DNA of 64,000 nucleotides from Microbulbifer variabilis ATCC 700307 (GTDB lineage: Bacteria > Pseudomonadota > Gammaproteobacteria > Pseudomonadales > Cellvibrionaceae): positions 496,001-560,000 of the forward strand of contig NZ_AQYJ01000028.1 in assembly GCF_000380565.1 (NCBI RefSeq). The letters are read 5' to 3'. A program made the translations under genes and the position numbers. This document shows positions 1 to 8,722 of the stretch, in pieces; the stretch's first letter is position 1; every line of letters begins with the position of its first letter. The notes below the pieces were generated by a model, which did not search any database, was not told the origin of the DNA, and worked only from the letters and a program-made list of their open reading frames with translations.

Positions 1-1
1 T

Positions 2-244
2 GTGACTCTTGAAAATGGTGTCCTGACCCTTGAGGCAGAAGTACATCGCGAACTGAAGGAAGAAAAAGATGGCCGTGTGCTTCGTCAAGAGCGGCGCTAC
101 GGTAAGTTTTTACGCAGTTTTAACCTGGGTGATGATGTGCGTGAGAGTGAGATCGACGCAAACTTTAAGGATGGTATTCTGACCCTGACGGTGCCCAAGC
201 ATGAGGGGCATCCCCCACAACGAAAGCGTATTGAAGTGCACTGA
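2..244 (+). CDS. Hsp20/alpha-crystallin small heat shock protein (C-terminal part, cut by window edge)
   Basis: This is the C-terminal half of a small heat shock protein, an ATP-independent holdase that binds unfolding proteins in the cytoplasm. The visible 80 residues cover the end of the alpha-crystallin domain: the GKFLRSFNL strand, then ANFKDGILTLTVPK, which is the conserved A-x-x-x-x-G-I/V-L signature, followed by a short basic tail. Members are usually about 140-160 residues, so about half the gene lies left of the window and the GTG at position 2 is not a true start. A CBS-domain gene follows 67 bases downstream on the same strand. Confidence 0.9.
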   Translation: MTLENGVLTLEAEVHRELKEEKDGRVLRQERRYGKFLRSFNLGDDVRESEIDANFKDGILTLTVPKHEGHPPQRKRIEVH

Positions 245-311
245 TTTTCTAATGGGTGGCGGCCATGCCGCCACCCAGTGAATATATTTAAGAAATTGGC
301 GGAGGTACGTG

Positions 312-728
312 ATGAAAGTAAAACAGGCAATGCACCAGGGAGCTACCTGGTGTACTCCAGACACCCCGCTACAGGAAGTGGCGAAGATCCTGCGTGATGA
401 AGATATAGGTGCCGTCCCGATTGGAGAAAATGATCGTCTGATCGGCATGGTTACTGACCGCGATATTGTATGTCGAGGTGTAGTGCAGGGTGGTAATTTG
501 TCCTCGCTAACTGCCCGCGACGTGATGACTGAAGGCATTGAGTGGTGTTGGGAGGAAGATGACCTCCTCTCAGCTGTACACAAAATGGAGCAGCAGCTAC
601 TTCGCCGTATGCCAGTACTGAACAGTGAAAAGCGTATGGTGGGTATTCTTAGCCTGGGTGATATTACTTCGGCCATTGCCAGTAAGCAGGGTGGCCATTT
701 TGCCTCAGCGATCTCAGCACACCATTAG
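312..728 (+). CDS. CBS-domain pair protein
   Basis: A 138-residue soluble protein made of two CBS motifs and nothing else: the first spans roughly residues 5-60 (ending in IGMVTDRDIV) and the second 72-130 (MVGILSLGDIT). CBS pairs bind adenosine nucleotides and usually sense energy state. I chose the ATG at 312 because GGAGG at 301-305 lies six bases before it; the GTG at 309 would be too close. Its position behind an Hsp20 gene suggests a stress role, but that is inference. The partner and ligand cannot be read from the sequence. Confidence 0.85.
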   Translation: MKVKQAMHQGATWCTPDTPLQEVAKILRDEDIGAVPIGENDRLIGMVTDRDIVCRGVVQGGNLSSLTARDVMTEGIEWCWEEDDLLSAVHKMEQQLLRRMPVLNSEKRMVGILSLGDITSAIASKQGGHFASAISAHH

Positions 729-749
729 AGCTCGCTACTAGCGAAGTAT

Positions 750-780
750 TATCAACAGGGGCCGTGGGTCCCTGTTGATA
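750..780. terminator. Strong hairpin after the CBS gene
   Basis: An 11-bp perfect inverted repeat (TATCAACAGGG at 750-760, complement at 770-780) with a 9-base loop follows the CBS stop by about 20 bases. There is no U-run after it, so it may be a stabilising 3' hairpin rather than an intrinsic terminator. Confidence 0.5.
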
Positions 781-923
781 CCGGTCTTAGAGCTATGCGC
801 CTTTCCCCTATCATTTCTCCAGGCTAACTTTTTTCACCTCGCTATTCCAAATTTTCGATAGCCACGTCGTTTGCCCATATGGGCGAATTAGCGCTTATAC
901 TGCGCACTTTTTTGAGGTCCACC

Positions 924-1496
924 ATGATCACTCAGGAACAGTTGCAACAGCGCAGTGGCGGTCAATGTGAACTCTGCAAGGCACAGGAAAACCTAGCGGT
1001 CTATGAGGTAGCTGAGTCAGTGGGTCAGGCAAACCCACAGGTGCTTTTGTGTCAGACTTGCCGGGAGCAACTGGATAACCCAGCACATTTAGACAGTGCC
1101 CACTGGCAATGCCTCGCAGATAGTATGTGGAGTCAGGAACCTGCTGTGCAAGTATTGGCCTGGAGGCTGCTAAAGCGTCTATCTGTCGAGACCTGGGCTC
1201 AAGATTTATTCGAAATGCTCTACCTGGATGATGACCTGGTTAATTGGGCCCAGGCGGGTACTTTTCCGGAAGAGGGGGAGCTACTCGTGCATCGCGACTG
1301 CAATGGTGCAATACTGCAGGCCGGTGATAATGTCACCATTATCAAAGACCTGGATGTAAAGGGCTCCAGCCTTGTGGCCAAGCGCGGTACTGCTGTGCGC
1401 GGCATCAGCCTTACCGATAACCCCGAGCATATTGAGGGACGTGTTGAGGGGCAGCGTATCGTGATTCTGACGAAATTTGTGAAGAAAAGCGGCTGA
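924..1496 (+). CDS. PhnA/YjdM-family zinc-ribbon protein
   Basis: A 190-residue protein with an N-terminal zinc ribbon (CELC near residue 13 and CQTC near residue 40) and a C-terminal PhnA/SH3-like domain (about residues 120-188, with GDNVTIIKDLDVKG and the basic end). Despite the family name, PhnA/YjdM proteins are not established phosphonate enzymes and their function is unclear. The middle part (about 50-115) is longer than in the compact E. coli protein. The ATG at 924 is preceded by GAGG at 914-917, so the upstream GTG/ATG extension from 879 is rejected. It stands alone, with 220 bases to the next gene. Confidence 0.85.
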   Translation: MITQEQLQQRSGGQCELCKAQENLAVYEVAESVGQANPQVLLCQTCREQLDNPAHLDSAHWQCLADSMWSQEPAVQVLAWRLLKRLSVETWAQDLFEMLYLDDDLVNWAQAGTFPEEGELLVHRDCNGAILQAGDNVTIIKDLDVKGSSLVAKRGTAVRGISLTDNPEHIEGRVEGQRIVILTKFVKKSG

Positions 1497-1716
1497 CATC
1501 CCTTTTAGCTGCGTAGTTTTTCTATCGGTAAGGATATTTATCCCCATAAGTAACTCTGTTACCCGAAGGCATTTGGCCTGATATCATGCCAGTTCTAATT
1601 TACCCGATTTCTTTTTTCCTGTGTGCTCGCGATCCGGGGCCATATTGATGGCGTGGCTAAACACTGTGGAAGATAGTGGTCAATAAAGCAGAGGTTGAAG
1701 CTGTGGGGATGGAACG

Positions 1717-2730
1717 ATGAAGCCCACTTATGAGATTCGCAGCGGCACACTTGCGGGTTTCAATACTCTGGTGCCGCAAATGGGTGGGAATCCCGCTGCC
1801 CTCCTGAGAAGCGTTGGCCTACCTTCAGACTGTGTGCGCCGCCCGGATATCCTTATTTCTATCGCGACCCTTGTCGACTTACTGAATCTCTGTGTGGAAG
1901 AACTGCAGTGTGAAGATTTTGGTTTGCGTTTGGCAGAGATGCAGGGTTTGCGCATGCTTGGGGTACTGGGAAAGCTATTACTCAATGAAGGGAGCCTGGA
2001 TGCTGCCCTGACAGTGAGCCACCGCTACATGGTGCTACATAACCAGGCGGATCACTGGCGAATATCGGAGCGGGATGGTCTGTTGATGGCACAGAGAGTC
2101 AGCCATTCTGGTGGGCTTGGCGCTGCGGAGCAGTACAGCGAACTCGCTATGGGTGCCGCCTGCCGCTTATTTCAGGAATTGGCCGGTAAAGATATCCGCC
2201 CGCTACAGGTACAGTTTTGCCATGCCCCAATTTCTTCCAGGCAACGATACCGGGACTATTTTCAGGCGGAAGTCCTGTTTGCCCAACAGGGCGATTGCCT
2301 GACATTTAATGCTGAATTACTTCAGCGACCCCTCAATGCCCCTAGCCAGAGCCTGGTGAATTATTTTGAAGAGTTTACCCAAGGGTTGATCAAGGGATAT
2401 GAGGGGGATATTGCTTCTCAGATACGTACTTTGATATTGCAAACTCTGGGAGCCCAGCAGCACAGTCTGGCTCAGGTCGCGCAGTTGGTGGATACGCCAG
2501 TGCGTACATTGCAGCGACGTTTGAGTGAGGCGGGTACTTCTTTCAAACAATTGCTCCAGGAGGCGCGTATGGAGACCGCCCGGTGGCATCTGCGCGCTTC
2601 CAGTATTGATATTGGGCTGCTCTCTGCGAGCTTGGGGTATACCGACACCAGTGCTTTTTCCAAAGCCTTTCGTACCTTACATGGCAGCTCACCACTACAG
2701 TGGCGTAAACGACAAAGAGAAATAGCTTAA
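1717..2730 (+). CDS. AraC-family transcriptional regulator
   Basis: A 337-residue regulator. Residues about 20-200 match the AraC-type ligand-binding domain of the OruR/ArgR-like group, and residues about 235-333 form the two helix-turn-helix DNA-binding domain (HSLAQVAQLVDTPVRTLQRR and the second helix around SASLGYTDTSAFSKAFR). It sits 166 bases upstream of, and in the same direction as, the formaldehyde genes frmA-fghA. The obvious inference is that it controls them in response to aldehyde or a methylated substrate, replacing the FrmR repressor of enterobacteria. No operator was identified. Confidence 0.88.
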   Translation: MKPTYEIRSGTLAGFNTLVPQMGGNPAALLRSVGLPSDCVRRPDILISIATLVDLLNLCVEELQCEDFGLRLAEMQGLRMLGVLGKLLLNEGSLDAALTVSHRYMVLHNQADHWRISERDGLLMAQRVSHSGGLGAAEQYSELAMGAACRLFQELAGKDIRPLQVQFCHAPISSRQRYRDYFQAEVLFAQQGDCLTFNAELLQRPLNAPSQSLVNYFEEFTQGLIKGYEGDIASQIRTLILQTLGAQQHSLAQVAQLVDTPVRTLQRRLSEAGTSFKQLLQEARMETARWHLRASSIDIGLLSASLGYTDTSAFSKAFRTLHGSSPLQWRKRQREIA

Positions 2731-2881
2731 GGCCCAGGTATTAGAGCTGGTGGAAAACTAACCAATCCGTGAAGCTGGACCTAGCCCCCCCCTTTTATCT
2801 GCTTGCCCTTGACCCTGTTCCTCTTTGCCTCTATTCCAGCGCCGGGCTATCCTGGCCCCTTGCTGAATTCAATGAGCATGA

Positions 2882-4030
<1,149 letters not shown>

Positions 4031-4041
4031 GCGGAGTTACC

Positions 4042-4905
4042 ATGACTATTGAACTTGTCAGCAGCACCAGGTCTTTCGATGGCTCACAACGGCAATACAA
4101 GCATGATTCCGATGTTTTAAATTGCCCAATGCACTTTTCTATTTTTTTGCCACAGGAAGCGGAAATTGACCCTGAATATCGCTATCCGGTGCTCTATTGG
4201 CTATCTGGACTCACTTGTACCGATACAAACTTCAGCCAGAAAGCGGGGGCCCAGCGCCTGGCCGCAGAGCTGGGTATCGTACTGGTTATTCCTGATACGA
4301 GCCCTCGCGGCAAGGATGTGGCCGATGATCCGTCCTATGATCTGGGGCAGGGGGCTGGCTTCTATGTCAATGCCACTCAACAACCCTGGAAGCTGCACTA
4401 CCGAATGTACGATTATATTGTGGATGAGCTTCCTGCACTTATTGAAGCTCACTTCCCGGTGAGTCAGCGTCGTGCAATCAGTGGTCATTCTATGGGTGGG
4501 CACGGAGCCCTGGTAATAGGCTTGCGCAACCCTGAGCGTTATACCTCAATTTCGGCTTTTAGTCCTATTTGTAATCCTATTGCCTGTCCCTGGGGTGAGA
4601 AGGCATTGGGAGCTTATTTGGGGGCAGATACCACTAGTTGGGAGGAGTACGACGCGAGTGTACTGCTGGGGCGAGCTACAACTCATGTGCCGATACTTGT
4701 ATCCCAGGGCGATGATGATGAGTTCCTTGAGCAGCAGCTGCGGCCTGAGGCTTTACAAATGGCTGCAGGAGCTTGTAATTACCCGCTTCGGCTAGAGCAT
4801 CATGCAGGGTACGACCACAGCTATTACTTTATTGCCTCATTTATTGAAGAGCATCTGCGTTTCCACGCGGATTACTTATTGAAGCGGCATAAAACTGCAA
4901 TTTAA
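4042..4905 (+). CDS. fghA: S-formylglutathione hydrolase
   Basis: A serine hydrolase of the esterase D family that splits S-formylglutathione into formate and glutathione, completing formaldehyde detoxification begun by frmA. The 287-residue protein shows the nucleophile motif GHSMGGHG near residue 150, the conserved SGLTCTD segment near residue 55, and the C-terminal catalytic histidine in YDHSYYF. A TTG at 4027 would overlap the frmA stop codon; ATG 4042 with GGAG upstream is the better start. Transcriptional coupling with frmA is very likely. Confidence 0.96.
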   Translation: MTIELVSSTRSFDGSQRQYKHDSDVLNCPMHFSIFLPQEAEIDPEYRYPVLYWLSGLTCTDTNFSQKAGAQRLAAELGIVLVIPDTSPRGKDVADDPSYDLGQGAGFYVNATQQPWKLHYRMYDYIVDELPALIEAHFPVSQRRAISGHSMGGHGALVIGLRNPERYTSISAFSPICNPIACPWGEKALGAYLGADTTSWEEYDASVLLGRATTHVPILVSQGDDDEFLEQQLRPEALQMAAGACNYPLRLEHHAGYDHSYYFIASFIEEHLRFHADYLLKRHKTAI

Positions 4906-4933
4906 ATCGGCAGTTAATACACGCAGGGCAATG

Positions 4934-4968
4934 CTGCAACCGAGCATAGGAGAATGGCCCGGTTGCAG
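4934..4968. terminator. Hairpin after fghA
   Basis: A 9-bp inverted repeat (CTGCAACCG at 4934-4942, complement at 4960-4968) lies between the convergent ends of fghA and the lipoprotein gene. It lacks a clear U-run, so it is only a possible terminator. Confidence 0.4.
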
Positions 4969-5008
4969 TGTTACTGGCTATTGATTGAATTTACCTGGGT
5001 ATTTTCCT

Positions 5009-5422
5009 TTATTGAGGTGCAGCTGCACGACATTCACCGAGGACTTCTGCCTGGTTTTGGTGGAATGTCTGCTCAATCAGGAACCAGCCGTTAGGGCAGA
5101 AGCCGCTTTCGATTAGCAGAAGCTCCATCCGCTCCATAGCCATTTTCCTAATATCGCCTGAGGTTGACTTATTGCGTCCAGATTTACCTGAGCTGTGTTT
5201 GCCTCCCGGCGGCTTGGCTCCACTTCCTATACCTGTGCCACCAGAGTTCTGGCCTCCACGGCCATGTGGCCTGGTCCCCAGGCTCGCCTTATATACAAAG
5301 CGCTTGTGGCCTACTTCAGTAATATTAGTAACAAAAGATTCTGTGGTGGGAGCCTCTGGGGTGGAGTTACAACCGCTGATGAGCAGGGTCGTCGCCATAA
5401 AGGCAATTAGTTGAACCTTCAT
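5009..5422 (-). CDS. Small glycine-rich lipoprotein, function unknown
   Basis: A 137-residue predicted lipoprotein. From the ATG at 5422 (AGGA eight bases upstream) the first 18 residues form a type II signal peptide ending in the lipobox LISGC, with Cys18 as the lipidation site. Residues about 50-85 are a low-complexity Gly/Ser/Lys/Pro linker (GRGGQNSGGTGIGSG), and the C-terminal part has two cysteines (FCPNGWFL, GECRAA) that could pair. I recognise no family. It is monocistronic, convergent with fghA. A longer start at 5452 would put extra residues before the signal peptide and is less likely. Confidence 0.75.
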   Translation of the reverse strand: MKVQLIAFMATTLLISGCNSTPEAPTTESFVTNITEVGHKRFVYKASLGTRPHGRGGQNSGGTGIGSGAKPPGGKHSSGKSGRNKSTSGDIRKMAMERMELLLIESGFCPNGWFLIEQTFHQNQAEVLGECRAAAPQ

Positions 5423-5998
5423 TGTTGTTATCCTGTGAGTAATTCGGTTCAAGTATGACCGTCGCCCCGAACAAATGTCGGTTAAGCAGAGTAAACAATT
5501 GTTAAGGCCAATTACTTCAATAAGGTGTTTCTTTTCTTAAGGGCCTTTACAGGTTATTTTCTTGTTACCTGAATAAGTTACTCTTGAAACCTGTATTTTT
5601 AAATGTGCGTAGAGGCCTGCCCAGATTATTTTTACTGTGATCTATGGCTTGAAAATGGGATAAGAGCGTCAAAAATAAAGCGGCTTTGTAGTTCTATGGC
5701 AATTTATAGAGGAGAGATAGTGAGTAAATTTTCGGGTTTGATTTTAGGGTGCACAGTGTCTCTTCGGCAGCTGGAGAGGCTGATTTTTCTGAAGCGCTAG
5801 GAAGGTGTCCTCAGTTACAAAGACCTGTAGAAGAGCCATAATCTGACAACAAAATGTTGTTACAGGCATTTAAAACTACTTGTTTTTCACGAACTCACCC
5901 TGGTTTTGGCCGGCGGGGGTACGTCCTTGTATTGTCTCAGTTATCTGCTGTGATTTACGGTGAGGAACTATAGTACTCCCAGGCGCAATAAAGTTTTA
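5423..5998. other. 576-base gap with one possible broken exported peptide
   Basis: No convincing gene. The only notable signal is a strong Shine-Dalgarno (AGGAG at about 5710-5714) before GTG 5720, which opens a short signal-peptide-like reading frame (VSKFSGLILGCTVSL) that then runs out of coherent protein; the -1 frame from about 5761 to TAA near 5841 continues with a plausible acidic mature peptide. See findings. A small hairpin (ACAACA-AAA-TGTTGT) lies at 5846-5860. Confidence 0.4.
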
Positions 5999-7261
5999 TC
6001 AGGCTCGTCGCCTCTGAAAAGAAAGTAATCCGACAGCAGTCAGCGTTTTTAATACTGAGGTCCAAGCACTCATATTTGGTTTCGTTGGCTTTCCCTTGCC
6101 AATAAGGGCCAGCTGTTGTTCGTACCAAGTGACATCCAGCATAGCCATAAAATCCAGGTTGGGAATACCTGTGGTGAGCTTTTTCAATGTTATCTTATGG
6201 TTGCCATCTGATAAAAGTTTGTGCGATAGCCGTGGGTCAACCGCTAATGGGCGGGCAAGGCCAATCATATCCACGGCATTTGATACAAGGGCGGCCTCCA
6301 TGGCAGCTGCGGAACGGAAGCCACCGGTGACTACGACGGGAATTTGCAGCTGTGCTCGTGCCTTTTCTGCATAATCGATAAAATAGGCCTCTCGCTTGAT
6401 AGTACTTTCCTTCACATTGGCACCAACCATACTTGGGTTTTCATAGTTGCCACCGGAGATTTCAATTAAGTTAATACCTTCATCCTGCAGGGCTTTTAGA
6501 ACCTGCATGGATTCCTCTTCACTGAATCCACCCTTTTGAAAATCTGCTGAATTGAGTTTTACGCCTACCGGAAAATCTTCACCAACCGCTTCGCGAATAG
6601 CGCTATATACCTCGCGTAAAAATCGTAAGCGATTTTCTAAGGTACCTCCCCACTGATCATTTCGCCGATTGTGGTGAGGGGATAGAAACTGATTGATCAG
6701 ATAACCATGAGCAGCATGTATCTGAACTCCGGTAAATCCAAACTCTTTTGCCTGTGCGGCGGCCCAGGCGAATTTTTTAATGATAATAACTATTTCATTT
6801 TCGGTGAGTTCTCTAGGGCAGTTGAAGGTCTTCTCTAAGCCGTTAGCCAGTGGAATTGCAGAGGGTGCGACGGGTTCAGTGCTTAAAAAATTGGGTGTTT
6901 GCTTGCCTGGATGATTTAATTGCATCCAGATTTGCGTACCGTTTTGGCGCCCGGCTTCGGCCCATTTCCGGAACAGAGAAAGGTCTGACTCCTCGTCTAA
7001 TACCACATTCCGCGGTTCACCCAGAGCGGTACGATCAACCATGACGTTACCGGTGACCAGCAAACCTGTGCCCCCTTCTGACCATGTGCGATATAAGTGA
7101 ATCAGCTCCTTGGTGGGGGCATGATTGGGATCCGCTAATTGCTCACTCATAGCAGATTTAAACAAGCGGTTTTTCACACTGGTTCCCGGCAGAATACTCA
7201 GTGGGCGAGCGAGAGGTGTAGCTCGATCGGTGTTTTTTAAGGTGCTAGTGCTATTTTTCAA
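5999..7261 (-). CDS. Old yellow enzyme family NADH:flavin oxidoreductase
   Basis: A 420-residue FMN-dependent oxidoreductase of the OYE family, acting on activated alkenes or similar electrophiles with NAD(P)H. Visible signatures are HAAHGYLINQFLSPHHNRR near residues 188-206 (substrate and FMN site) and the C-terminal phosphate-binding segment VTGGFRSAAAMEAAL then IGLARPL. The C-terminus carries an unusual 40-residue extension with a hydrophobic stretch (SVLKTLTAVGLLSF) before RRRA, possibly a membrane-associating tail. The start is a TTG at 7261 with AGGAC eight bases upstream, overlapping the end of the TetR gene by 11 bases, so the two are translationally coupled. The substrate is not known. 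Confidence 0.9.
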   Translation of the reverse strand: MKNSTSTLKNTDRATPLARPLSILPGTSVKNRLFKSAMSEQLADPNHAPTKELIHLYRTWSEGGTGLLVTGNVMVDRTALGEPRNVVLDEESDLSLFRKWAEAGRQNGTQIWMQLNHPGKQTPNFLSTEPVAPSAIPLANGLEKTFNCPRELTENEIVIIIKKFAWAAAQAKEFGFTGVQIHAAHGYLINQFLSPHHNRRNDQWGGTLENRLRFLREVYSAIREAVGEDFPVGVKLNSADFQKGGFSEEESMQVLKALQDEGINLIEISGGNYENPSMVGANVKESTIKREAYFIDYAEKARAQLQIPVVVTGGFRSAAAMEAALVSNAVDMIGLARPLAVDPRLSHKLLSDGNHKITLKKLTTGIPNLDFMAMLDVTWYEQQLALIGKGKPTKPNMSAWTSVLKTLTAVGLLSFQRRRA

Positions 7262-7910
7262 AATGAATGTCCTGCCTGTAAGTTTTAATGCTGGCCAGTG
7301 TTTGTGCTCCTTGTTGCGTCACCAAGGTGCTAAAAAAAGTCCGTAGTTGTCTGAGTAAATCATTGGGATCACCGGATACCTGGTATTGCAGAATACTGCC
7401 CTGCCAAACGCTATAACACAGTGTCGCAAGCTTATCGGCGGGGACGTCACTGCGTAGATCTCCTTGATCTTGGGCCAAATGTAATATCGATTGAAGATTT
7501 GCCAGCCACCTGTGCTCTACAGACTCAATGGCTTCACGGCAAAGAGGGCTGGCCTGGGCTACCTCGGCCGACATCGCTCCGAGCAGACAGGCACAAGACT
7601 GGCCAACTTTTACTTTGTTCTGAACACGGTTTTGAAAGCAGCACCAAAGCTGGATCAAGCCGGGTGCCTGATCCATGTTTAATTTCGTCTGCGCTAGTTC
7701 CGCATCAATCTGTTGGCCGTAGCGGTGAATAATGCTGGCTACGAAGGCCTCTTTACTGGGGAAATAGTTGTAGAACGAACCTTTGGGTACGCCTACTGTA
7801 TCCAGCACCTGCTTGATACCAGTGCCGTGATATCCCTGGCTGGTCAGCATTGCGGTGCCTGTTTCTAACAATGCTTCTTTGGTGTTTCCGCTTTTACGTG
7901 GTCGAGCCAT
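7251..7910 (-). CDS. TetR-family repressor, NemR-like
   Basis: A 219-residue TetR regulator. The N-terminal helix-turn-helix ends in VPKGSFYNYFPSKEAF, and the ligand domain has a cysteine-containing segment SCACLLGAMSAEVA that aligns with the region around redox-active Cys106 of E. coli NemR (GCLTVKLSAEV). NemR senses N-ethylmaleimide, hypochlorite and reactive aldehydes through that cysteine and represses an OYE reductase; here the downstream overlapping gene is also an OYE. Two operator-like sites lie directly upstream (7917-7931 and 7952-7962). Assignment as NemR-like is from motif comparison by eye. Confidence 0.88.
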   Translation of the reverse strand: MARPRKSGNTKEALLETGTAMLTSQGYHGTGIKQVLDTVGVPKGSFYNYFPSKEAFVASIIHRYGQQIDAELAQTKLNMDQAPGLIQLWCCFQNRVQNKVKVGQSCACLLGAMSAEVAQASPLCREAIESVEHRWLANLQSILHLAQDQGDLRSDVPADKLATLCYSVWQGSILQYQVSGDPNDLLRQLRTFFSTLVTQQGAQTLASIKTYRQDIHFEK

Positions 7911-7916
7911 TAAAAT

Positions 7917-7962
7917 TAGACCGGTCGTCTATTAACTAATGTTCAATATATGACCGATCGTC
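7917..7962. promoter_or_regulatory. Two operator copies for the NemR-like repressor
   Basis: The first site (7917-7931) is TAGAC-CGGTC-GTCTA, 5-bp perfect inverted arms around a 5-bp core. The second (7952-7962) is GAC-CGATC-GTC, a copy of the same core with shorter arms. They are 33 bp apart, about three helical turns, beginning 7 bases upstream of the TetR start codon. The half-sites resemble the TAGACC...GGTCTA NemR box known from E. coli. Autoregulation of the TetR-OYE operon is inferred. Confidence 0.65.
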
Positions 7963-8722
7963 TTGGAATGCAAGGGAGAGTGTTTTGTTTTGGTAGTGTC
8001 AAGCTGGGGATCAGGGAAAGGATACTTAGACGGGGAGATCGGCACCGGCAACCTATGATACTGGGCGTATGGTCGATTTTAGATCTCGATAGAAGCTTCC
8101 AGTAATATTCGGCCACACACTATGGTTCACTGAAATCCAAAATACTCTTTCAAAATAAAATTTATTCAGGGGTTTGAGTTCAATATACGGCTTATTGTGC
8201 TATTTAATTGCTTATTTTGGGGTTTAAATTGCCCACTTTGGCAGGGTCCTACGCTTTTCACCGTCGCACATTTAGATGGCCCCTCTATCACCTTGCCTGC
8301 CCCGACTACAGGGTCTGCCTCAAAGTTAGATAAGAAAGTGAATCGATTGTGATTGGGTTCGCGGTGGTTATTGGGAAGAGTCTCGCTTTGGGATCGAGTT
8401 GTTATGGAAGGAGGTGAGAATTGTTTTAATGGAAGAAACAAGGTACATCTCTCACTGTTTTTGTTTCGCAAAAGCCAGCTCCAAGACTGTCTTCAGGCAC
8501 TGTAAACATACATGGTGCAGAGTAAATGACGGTAAAGGAAGGCAATTACAGAAGGTTTGATTGTCACTCTGTTAATTTCAGAAGGAGAGCTTGATCCCCT
8601 CCGTTATCTGGAGATTACATTGTAGAATTCAAGGACTTTGTTGCTTGCAGAGAAAGCGGTCTTACGCCCTTCTCACCGCAGATTTGCGCCTAGCATAAAA
8701 CACTAAAACAAAGAGCCCTTCT
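7963..8722. other. 760-base gap without a recognised gene
   Basis: No open frame here has family signatures. A 101-codon minus-strand frame (8166-8471) has no ribosome site and unconvincing composition. The last part must contain the promoter of the peptidase gene at 8723. I see no repeats or mobile remnants. Confidence 0.5.

Noticed and set aside
5603-5800. 65-codon plus-strand frame as a full gene
   Set aside because: The first part has no ribosome site; only the GTG at 5720 has one, and that frame appears broken (reported as a finding).
8166-8471. 101-codon minus-strand open frame in the gap before the peptidase gene
   Set aside because: No ribosome site, no domain, composition unlike neighbours; probably chance.
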